From Gemmiger formicilis (GTDB lineage: Bacteria; Bacillota; Clostridia; Oscillospirales; Ruminococcaceae), in assembly GCF_024462815.1 (NCBI RefSeq), contig NZ_JANGCG010000007.1:1-64000 (forward strand): a DNA stretch of 64,000 nt. Direction: 5' to 3'. Below are positions 52,266-58,473 of the stretch, one piece after another. The notes beneath the pieces were generated by a model. The model saw only the letters and a list, made by a program, of their open reading frames with translations. It searched no databases and was not told the origin of the DNA. Every line of letters begins with the position of its first letter. Position 1 is the first letter of the stretch. Both the position numbers and the translations under genes were made by a program.

Positions 52266-54056
52266 GTGACGATTTTTGAGGCGGCGCAGTCCGCAAGCCT
52301 ACCCGAGCTGCAGCATATGGTGGAATATGAGTGCCAGAATTTTATGGAGCGCGACGCGCAGGGCAACACCCTGCTACACTATGCCGCACGCTCCGGCAGT
52401 GTGGAAAAAACGGCCTACCTGACCGAGTATCTGGCTCTGGACCCGCTGGAGGCCAACCTGTCGGGCGTGACGCCGCTGGACGCTGCCCTGCACAGCGGCT
52501 GCACGGCGGTGGCCGCCTATCTGGAAAAGCAGGCGGGCGTGCGGGCGGATAACTGCTTCCACAATCCGGTGCGGCGCGGCTTCTACCCGGATCCCTCGTG
52601 GCTGCGGGTGGGGGATGACTACTATATGGTCAACTCCTCGTTCAGCTTCTTCCCCTGCCTGCCGATTGCAAAATCAAGGGATTTGGTCCACTGGACCACG
52701 GTGGGGTATGCCATCACCAATCCGGAATGGGCGCAGATTGCCGAATCCGAGGGCGGGCGCGGCTACTGGGCACCGGATATTTCCTACGATGAAGCGACAA
52801 AACGGTATTACATCACGGCAACCCTGCGCGGCAACGAGGGCGGCGCCGAGCCGCGCTGCCAGATGGTGGTTTCCGCGGAAAAGCCGGAAGGGCCTTACGG
52901 CGAGCCCGCGTGGATTCACGAGGACGGCATCGACCCATCGCTCTTCCACGATGACGATGGGCGGCACTATATGCTGTTCAACCGCGAGGTGCGTATGGTT
53001 GAGCTGACCGCCGACTGCCGGGGGGCCAAGGGCCCTGCAAAGCTGATTTGGGGCGGCAGCTGGAAAATCAAGACCGAAGGCCCCCAGCTGATGAAGCGCG
53101 ACGGCTATTATTATCTGCTGGCTGCTGAGGGCGGCACCGGCTCGGGGCACCGTATCTCGGCGGCGCGCAGCAAAAACATCTGGGGCCCCTATGAAAGCTG
53201 CCCCTACAACCCGATTCTGCGGCAGGATGACGCGGGCGGCTATCTGCAGAACTGCGGCCACGGTAAGCTGCTGGAAACGGCGGACGGCCGGTGGTATCTC
53301 TGCCACCTCTGCCTGCGGCGCAGACCGAACGGCACCGCCCCGATGGGCCGCGAAACCGCGATTGTGGAAGTGACGTGGACGCCGGACGGCTGGCCGATTG
53401 CCAAGACCCGCCGCCCACAGACGGTGCTGGCTATGCCGCTGCCCGCCCACTGTGAGGAAGGCGCCCCGGCCGCGCTTCTGGACTGGAAGCGACAGGAGTG
53501 GCTTACCCAACGTGCGCCGGAGAACGCCGGTGCGGCTGTGGCGGGAAAGACCCTGCAGCTGACCGGCAACGGACGCGACCTGTGCGATATGCACCAGCAG
53601 GGCCTTTTGCTGGTGCGCCAGCAGGAAACGGACTTCACGGTAGAAGCGGAGCTTTGCACCGGGCCGCTGCTGGCGGCGCAGTCGGGCACAACCGCCGGGC
53701 TGACCTGCTACTACGATGAGCACAGCTACCTAAAATTTGGTGTTGGCCCCGGAAGGTTACTGCTGGAGGAATACGCTGGGTATGAAGTAATCTCGTCCAA
53801 GATTGCACCATTGCCCGCCGCGGAAAAAATCCGGCTGCGCATTACGGCAGGGCAGGGCACACGCAGCTTTGCCGTGGAAAACGGTGGCGCGTGGCAGACG
53901 CTCTGGACGATTCCCGAGCCGCCCTACCTTACCAGCGAGGGGCTGAAGTGCGGCAAGCGGTTCACCGGCGCCATGGTCGGCCTGTATGTGCACGGTGATT
54001 GCACCGTCAGCTTTACCGACTGGGCTGCCGTATGGCCCCGCCCCGAGGAAGGGTGA
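52266..54056 (+). CDS. Ankyrin-repeat / GH43 glycosidase fusion
   Basis: The 596-residue protein starts at GTG (VTIFEAAQSASLPE) with AAGGAGGG six bases upstream. Residues about 1-90 are ankyrin-like repeats (DAQGNTLLHYAARSGSVEKTAYLTEYL; GVTPLDAALHSGCTAVAAYLEK). Residues about 98-400 are a GH43 five-blade propeller with FYPDPSWLRVGDDYYMVNSSF (catalytic Asp about 108), HEDGIDPSLFHDDDGRHYMLF, and EGPQLMKRDGYYYLLAAEGG carrying the acid Glu. Residues about 420-596 are a beta-xylosidase-type concanavalin-like domain. No signal peptide is present, so it is cytoplasmic. The predicted activity is exo-xylosidase or arabinofuranosidase on imported oligosaccharides. The ankyrin front end is unusual. Confidence 0.9.
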   Translation: MTIFEAAQSASLPELQHMVEYECQNFMERDAQGNTLLHYAARSGSVEKTAYLTEYLALDPLEANLSGVTPLDAALHSGCTAVAAYLEKQAGVRADNCFHNPVRRGFYPDPSWLRVGDDYYMVNSSFSFFPCLPIAKSRDLVHWTTVGYAITNPEWAQIAESEGGRGYWAPDISYDEATKRYYITATLRGNEGGAEPRCQMVVSAEKPEGPYGEPAWIHEDGIDPSLFHDDDGRHYMLFNREVRMVELTADCRGAKGPAKLIWGGSWKIKTEGPQLMKRDGYYYLLAAEGGTGSGHRISAARSKNIWGPYESCPYNPILRQDDAGGYLQNCGHGKLLETADGRWYLCHLCLRRRPNGTAPMGRETAIVEVTWTPDGWPIAKTRRPQTVLAMPLPAHCEEGAPAALLDWKRQEWLTQRAPENAGAAVAGKTLQLTGNGRDLCDMHQQGLLLVRQQETDFTVEAELCTGPLLAAQSGTTAGLTCYYDEHSYLKFGVGPGRLLLEEYAGYEVISSKIAPLPAAEKIRLRITAGQGTRSFAVENGGAWQTLWTIPEPPYLTSEGLKCGKRFTGAMVGLYVHGDCTVSFTDWAAVWPRPEEG

Positions 54057-54069
54057 GAGGTTGTAATAA

Positions 54070-54228
54070 AAAAGGGGCTGTTGCAAAATAGCTCTCTGAA
54101 AAAATTATGCACAAAACCCGGAACCTTTTCATGGCCAAAACGGCTCAGAAAGGGTTTCGGGTTTCTATTTTTGCACTATTTCTTTGTGCAAGTTGCTATC
54201 GCATTTTTATTTTGCAACAGCCCCTTTT
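54070..54228. mobile_element. 159-bp MITE-like element
   Basis: Perfect 21-bp terminal inverted repeats AAAAGGGGCTGTTGCAAAATA (54070-54090) and its complement (54208-54228) enclose a core with a second imperfect palindrome (AAACCCGGAACCTTTTC/GAAAGGGTTTCGGGTTT). There is no ORF of transposase size. The GGGGCTGTTGCAAAAT end is of a kind seen in insertion sequences, so a non-autonomous derivative is likely. It also lies between convergent genes and could terminate both. Confidence 0.75.
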
Positions 54229-54248
54229 GGTACTTGTGGGAAACTACC

Positions 54249-54268
54249 GGGCCGGGCGTGCCCGGCCC
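54249..54268. repeat. GC palindrome next to MITE-like element
   Basis: GGGCCGGGC (54249-54257) and GCCCGGCCC (54260-54268) form a perfect hairpin with a 2-nt loop, followed by CCTACAGGG. It is of the REP-like style seen at 9682 and 58224. Confidence 0.6.
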
Positions 54269-54305
54269 CTACAGGGTGGTGACAAATATACCGTGCAAAC
54301 ACGTA

Positions 54306-55640
54306 TTACGCATCCATATCCTCAAACGCGGCAAGCCCCTTTTTGGCCTCGGCCTTGGCGTCACCGTGGCGGACAAAGCACATGGTCACAAAGCTCAGGG
54401 CTACAAACAGGGCGGCGTAGGGGAAGAGAATCCGGTAATCAATGGCCCGGATCAGGGTGCCCGCCACGATGGGCGTGACCACCTGCGCGGCCATCGAGAA
54501 GGTGTAATAGTAGCCGGTAAACTTGCCGGTATCACTGCCGCGGCACATCTCCACCACCATCGGCAGGGAGTTGACGTTGATGGCAGCCCACGCCAGACCC
54601 ACCAGCGCGAACACCACATACATAATGGGCTGGATGGAGGTGTACAGGGTGGTCAGCAGATAGCCCAGCATAAAGCAGGTGGCCAGCAGCACAATGCCGC
54701 ACTGAATCGTGCGCTTGCGGCCGATTTTTGCCGCCAGCGCGCCGATGGGAATGTACGATACGATAGCGCCCGCGGTGGCCACCAGCAGGCAGGTGGACGC
54801 ACCGCCCAGGCCTTCGCCCATAACGGCCTCCACATACTTGGTAAACCACGTTGTGACGCCGTTATAGCCGATGAACCACAGCGAAATCGAGAGCAGCAGG
54901 AAGATAAGGCTGCGCTTGACCGGCGCGGGCAGAACCTCGTGCCCGGCGCCGTCATCGGTGGCAAGATTCCATTCGGGGTGCGCGGCCTCCAGCTTCTGGT
55001 TCTCCTCCTCGAGCTTGGGCTCCTTGATGGTCAGGTACAGAACCAGCACAGCCACGGCCATAATCATCGACACAATGAAGAACAGCGGCCGGTAGCTGAC
55101 GTGGCCGACCCCCTTGGTCTTGGAGGCCGGGTAGAGCACCGCGGCCAGCCCCAGATAGAGGATGCCGCCCACGGCGCCCATCAGGTTGATGATGGCGTTG
55201 GCACGGCTGCGCAGCGGCTTGGGGGTCACGTCGGGCATCAGCGCCACGGCGGGGGAACGGTAGGTACCCATGGCCACCAGCAGCAGGCCCAGCACAACGA
55301 TGAAGAGCACCAGTGTGCCGGTGCTGGGGCTGGCGGCGTAGCGGTCATCCAGCAGCGGAATCAGATTCATCAGGATGACGGCCGCCGCCGTGCCGCCCAC
55401 GATAAAGGGCATACGCCGCCCGATGCGGGTGCTGGTCTTATCCGACAGTGCGCCGAAGAACGGCAACAAAAACAGCGCCAATACGTTGTCCGCGGCCATA
55501 ATCGCCCCAGCAAAAGTTTCGTTCAGCTTAAAGGTGTCGGTCAGAATCAGGGTCATAACGCTGTCATACATCTGCCAGAACGTGCAGATTGACAAGAACG
55601 CAAGACCCACCAGAATGGTGCGGCGGTTGTTCAGCTTCAC
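54306..55640 (-). CDS. MFS sugar transporter (SLC45/GPH-like)
   Basis: The 444-residue protein has 12 predicted helices. It begins VKLNNRRTILVGLAFLSICTFWQMYDSVMTLIL and has the signature loop 2-3 motif GALSDKTSTRIGRRMPFIVGG (about 59-79), typical of SLC45-like sucrose/maltose-type transporters. A middle cytoplasmic loop (EPKLEEENQKLEAAHPEW) and a repeated GALAAKIGRKR motif follow. It starts with GTG after TAAGGAG. It is convergent to the glycan locus and has its own promoter. It may import a mono- or disaccharide or export one; the substrate is unknown. Confidence 0.9.
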   Translation of the reverse strand: MKLNNRRTILVGLAFLSICTFWQMYDSVMTLILTDTFKLNETFAGAIMAADNVLALFLLPFFGALSDKTSTRIGRRMPFIVGGTAAAVILMNLIPLLDDRYAASPSTGTLVLFIVVLGLLLVAMGTYRSPAVALMPDVTPKPLRSRANAIINLMGAVGGILYLGLAAVLYPASKTKGVGHVSYRPLFFIVSMIMAVAVLVLYLTIKEPKLEEENQKLEAAHPEWNLATDDGAGHEVLPAPVKRSLIFLLLSISLWFIGYNGVTTWFTKYVEAVMGEGLGGASTCLLVATAGAIVSYIPIGALAAKIGRKRTIQCGIVLLATCFMLGYLLTTLYTSIQPIMYVVFALVGLAWAAINVNSLPMVVEMCRGSDTGKFTGYYYTFSMAAQVVTPIVAGTLIRAIDYRILFPYAALFVALSFVTMCFVRHGDAKAEAKKGLAAFEDMDA

Positions 55641-55688
55641 GGCAAATTCTCCTTACTTGCGGGGCGGATATCCACCCATACTACCGCT

Positions 55689-55717
55689 ATTGTAGCACGA
55701 TTTGCACACTTTGTCTA
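55689..55717 (-). promoter_or_regulatory. Sigma-A promoter of the MFS gene
   Basis: On the minus strand, TAGACA, a 17-base spacer and TACAAT lie about 49 bp upstream of the GTG start. Confidence 0.75.
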
Positions 55718-55769
55718 GTTTTTTGGCAAAACAGACAAGAACTTTACCTGAACTTGACGAAAACTGCCT

Positions 55770-56012
55770 TCAAAAGGCGAGGGCGTCCTCAATCACATCC
55801 TCCATGTGGCATGGCTCCAGCTGGTTGACCGTGCAGCGGATGGCCAGCTCTTCCACAAGGGCCCGGTTCACAGAGACATCCGGCACAAGCTGCAGCGTCT
55901 GCCAGCCGGCATCGGTGCGCTGCAAGGCAGCCAGACCGTAAGTGAGGCAGACGCCGGCGTCCGGCAAGGAAATTCTATAGGGAATACAACGGTAGAGGAA
56001 CACGATTTTCAC
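55770..56012 (-). CDS. DUF6514-like small protein
   Basis: The 80-residue protein has a beta-rich front (KIVFLYRCIPYRISLPDAGVCLTYGLAAL) and the C-terminal pattern VPDVSVNRALVEELAIRCTVNQLEPCHMEDVIEDALAF, which matches the small DUF6514 family of Oscillospiraceae. Function unknown. The frame opens with GTG at 56012, but a second GTG at 56003 has AGGTGA at better spacing and would give 77 residues. No partner gene is adjacent. Confidence 0.6.
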   Translation of the reverse strand: MKIVFLYRCIPYRISLPDAGVCLTYGLAALQRTDAGWQTLQLVPDVSVNRALVEELAIRCTVNQLEPCHMEDVIEDALAF

Positions 56013-56398
56013 CTGCTTATGATATGTTGTATAACAAAATATATTGACAGAAAATGGAAGATAGTGTAAAATCTGTATATCGCAAAAAAATGTATTTGCC
56101 GCGGGCTGTTTTAACTATAGCACGTTCCCGCGTGCAAAGTACACAACCCGCTGCCGGGAATTTTGGCGGTGCAAAATGCACCGCCGCGCAAAAAAGAAGG
56201 GATTCGTCGCTGTGTGGCTGCGCCACGCTCCTGCACCCCTCCTTTGGATTCACGCCATCGCAAAAAAGCACATTTTCGCGCCTTACGACAAAAAAATGCA
56301 CTTTTTTGCTCTAGCGGTATTTCCATCGTCGGCACAGGCTCGCCGATGGAAATGGTTTTGAAATTGTTTTTTTGACAAAATGAAGGAGTATGGAGAGT
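56013..56398. other. Divergent intergenic region
   Basis: This 386-bp region has no gene. It contains a perfect 9-bp hairpin (GGCGGTGCA, AAA, TGCACCGCC at 56165-56185) without a T tail on the plus strand. A TTGACA near 56372 sits too close to the start codon to serve the XRE gene. Confidence 0.55.
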
Positions 56399-57007
56399 AT
56401 GTTGTCCGACTATCGTTTCCGTGTGGCAAGAGCAATCACTGCAGCAAGAGAGGCGGCAGGGGTCTCGCAGCGGGAATTGGCGGACAGGCTGGGGCGGGAC
56501 AAGCGCACGATACAAAAGTGGGAAAAGGGCGAAATGAAGATTGCGCTGGAGGATTTCCTTGGCATTTTTGATGCACTGAAAATCCAGGTGGAGCCCTACT
56601 CCAAATGGATACGCCACCCGGAGCTTTTCCCCAACGGACTGGAGGACATTCTGCACTATTCCACCGACAAAAAGCGAAAGGCGCTGTCGGATTTCTACCA
56701 GCGGCAGGCGTCACCGTTGGAGGTCGAGCAGGAATACTACTTCCTATTTGCCGACCACGGCAGTGACTACCACGGTATGTACCAGCAGTGGATGGCCAAC
56801 CTGATGACCCCGCTGCGCGACCGGCGGCGCATCTGCAGTCAGGTCATCGACAACTACAACGAGGCAAAGGCCACCGGGACGATTGTGGACCCCGGTGCGC
56901 CCCAGCCCGATATGGAGGTGCTGCAGGCCTGCTATGAGGCCAGCCTGCAGAGCGTGCAGCATGGGGACAACGGCTACACGATGCTGAGCCTTGATTTGCA
57001 CAGATAA
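56399..57007 (+). CDS. XRE-family helix-turn-helix regulator
   Basis: The 202-residue protein has an N-terminal HTH_3 domain (about 8-60): RVARAITAAREAAGVSQRELADRLGRDKRTIQKWEKGEMKIALEDFLGIFDAL. The longer C-terminal domain is Tyr- and acid-rich (about 75-202; EQEYYFLFADHGSDYHGMYQQWMANLM) and has no recognizable family. The Met at 56399 is favoured over one three codons earlier because the AAGGAG then sits 10 bases upstream. Its target is unknown. It is followed by the rodA/ftsW-like gene after 59 bp. Confidence 0.85.
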   Translation: MLSDYRFRVARAITAAREAAGVSQRELADRLGRDKRTIQKWEKGEMKIALEDFLGIFDALKIQVEPYSKWIRHPELFPNGLEDILHYSTDKKRKALSDFYQRQASPLEVEQEYYFLFADHGSDYHGMYQQWMANLMTPLRDRRRICSQVIDNYNEAKATGTIVDPGAPQPDMEVLQACYEASLQSVQHGDNGYTMLSLDLHR

Positions 57008-57032
57008 AAGGCAGCACCGCATAAAACCGCGA

Positions 57033-57059
57033 CCCTCTGCGTACACTCTGCGCAGGGGG
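57033..57059 (+). promoter_or_regulatory. Hairpin that covers the rodA/ftsW-like ribosome site
   Basis: CCCTCTGCG (57033-57041) pairs with CGCAGGGGG (57051-57059). The GGGGG in the second arm is the only ribosome-site-like sequence before the ATG at 57067. The fold would hide it, lowering or regulating translation. Confidence 0.45.
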
Positions 57060-57066
57060 CTTTGTT

Positions 57067-58206
57067 ATGGCTGAAATCATCCGCAGGGTACGGGCGCGGG
57101 CGGCGGCGCTGCCCACGTTCGATGTGCCGTTTCTGATTATTTTGCTGCTGCTGCTCAGCTATGGGCTGCTTATGCTGTTCTCGGCCGGGTATGCGGTGGC
57201 GCTCTATCGCCGGGGCGATGCTTATACCTACATCCGCCCGCAGCTGCTGTTTGCGGCGCTGGGCACGGCGGCCATGTACGCGGCCAGCCTGGTGGACTAC
57301 CACATCTGGCATAAGCTGGCGTGGCCGGTGCTGGGGCTGTCCCTGATTTTGCTTGTCATCGTGCTTTTTATGCCGGAATACAACGGCTGCAAGCGGTGGC
57401 TGGTGCTGCCGGGGTTGGGCACGCTGCAGCCCAGCGAGATTGCCAAGTTTGCGGTGGTGCTGGTGTTTTCGCATATGATTTCGCTGAACCATGACCGGAT
57501 GAAGAGCTTTACCACCGGGATGCTGCCGTTTGCGGTGATTCTGGGCGTGGTGGCGGTGCTGATGCTGTTGGAGCCGCATCTGTCGGGCACGCTGCTGATT
57601 CTGTCCATTGGCGCGGTGCTGATGTTTGTGGGCGGCACAGGGCTGAAGTGGTTTGCGCTGGCGGGCGGGCTGGGCGCGGCGGCGATTGCGGCGGCGGTGG
57701 TTGCCCTGCCCGAGCTGGTGCCCTACGCCACCGACCGACTGGCCAGCTGGCGTGACCCCTTTGCCGACCCCTTGGGCGAGGGCCACCAGACGATACAGAG
57801 CCTTTACGCCATTGCGTCCGGCGGGCTGGCCGGGCTGGGGCTGGGCAACAGCCGCCAGAAGTACCTGTATGTGCCGGAGCCGCAGAACGATTTTATCTTT
57901 TCGATTCTGTGCGAGGAGCTCGGCTTTATCGGCGCGGCGCTGGCGGTGGCGCTGTTCTTGCTGCTGCTTCTGCGCGGAATGTCGATTGCGGTGCGGGCGC
58001 GGGATAAGTTCGGCGCGCTGCTGGCCGTGGGCTTTGTGGTGCAGGTGATTCTGCAGGCTGTCTTGAATATGGCAGTTGTGACGAACACTATCCCGAATAC
58101 CGGCATCAGTCTGCCGTTTTTTTCCTCCGGAGGCACCAGCCTGATGATGCTGCTGGGCGAGATGGGCATTGTGCTGTCCGTCTCGCGCCAGACGGATATG
58201 GTGTGA
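57067..58206 (+). CDS. RodA/FtsW/SpoVE-family SEDS glycosyltransferase
   Basis: The 379-residue SEDS protein has ten membrane helices. It carries the family motif GCKRWLVLPGLGTLQPSEIAKFAVVLVFSHM (about 108-138), the extracytoplasmic loop with WRDPFADPLGEGHQTIQSLYAIASGGLAGLGLGNSRQKYLYVPEPQNDFIFSILCEELGFIGAAL (about 219-285), and NTIPNTGISLPFFSSGGTSLMMLL near the end. SEDS proteins polymerize lipid II with a class B PBP. FtsW, RodA and SpoVE cannot be separated with certainty here because no PBP is adjacent. The high GC matches the backbone. Confidence 0.92.
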   Translation: MAEIIRRVRARAAALPTFDVPFLIILLLLLSYGLLMLFSAGYAVALYRRGDAYTYIRPQLLFAALGTAAMYAASLVDYHIWHKLAWPVLGLSLILLVIVLFMPEYNGCKRWLVLPGLGTLQPSEIAKFAVVLVFSHMISLNHDRMKSFTTGMLPFAVILGVVAVLMLLEPHLSGTLLILSIGAVLMFVGGTGLKWFALAGGLGAAAIAAAVVALPELVPYATDRLASWRDPFADPLGEGHQTIQSLYAIASGGLAGLGLGNSRQKYLYVPEPQNDFIFSILCEELGFIGAALAVALFLLLLLRGMSIAVRARDKFGALLAVGFVVQVILQAVLNMAVVTNTIPNTGISLPFFSSGGTSLMMLLGEMGIVLSVSRQTDMV

Positions 58207-58223
58207 TTTTTTGGGGGGCGGTA

Positions 58224-58301
58224 AACCGGGAACGGCATATGCCCGCAAGCTCGCGGCGGGGTGGGGTCACCCCGCCCTACAATCCAACCGGGAACGGCAT
58301 A
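58224..58301. repeat. REP-like element with 16-bp direct repeats
   Basis: AACCGGGAACGGCATA occurs at 58224-58239 and again at 58286-58301. Between them is a hairpin GGCGGGGT/ACCCCGCC (58255-58262 with 58269-58276) followed by CTAC. It is similar in style to 9682-9739. Confidence 0.7.
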
Positions 58302-58372
58302 CTTTCGGGCGCTTCCGGCAGGCTGACGTTTGGCGGGCGGGCAATTTTGCTATTGTTCAATCATTTTTCACA

Positions 58373-58404
58373 CTCCCGCGGTTGCAACCGTGGGAGTTTT
58401 GTTT
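58373..58404 (+). terminator. Terminator after rodA/ftsW-like gene
   Basis: The stem CTCCCGCGGTT (58373-58383) pairs with AACCGTGGGAG (58386-58396), one G-U pair, then TTTTGTTTT. It overlaps the promoter of the next gene. Confidence 0.88.
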
Positions 58405-58410
58405 TATAAT
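58382..58410 (+). promoter_or_regulatory. Sigma-A promoter of the LCP gene, overlapping a terminator
   Basis: TTGCAA (58382-58387) lies in the terminator loop and second arm, then a 17-base spacer and TATAAT (58405-58410), 63 bp before the start codon. Confidence 0.7.
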
Positions 58411-58473
58411 ATGATAGCATTTTTGTGTAATAGCTGTGCCGCGGGGCGGCGCATTTTGCATAGGGGAAAGTAA

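Noticed and set aside
56165..56185. Terminator upstream of the XRE gene
   Set aside because: It is a perfect hairpin but has no T tract on the plus strand and no gene ending just before it.
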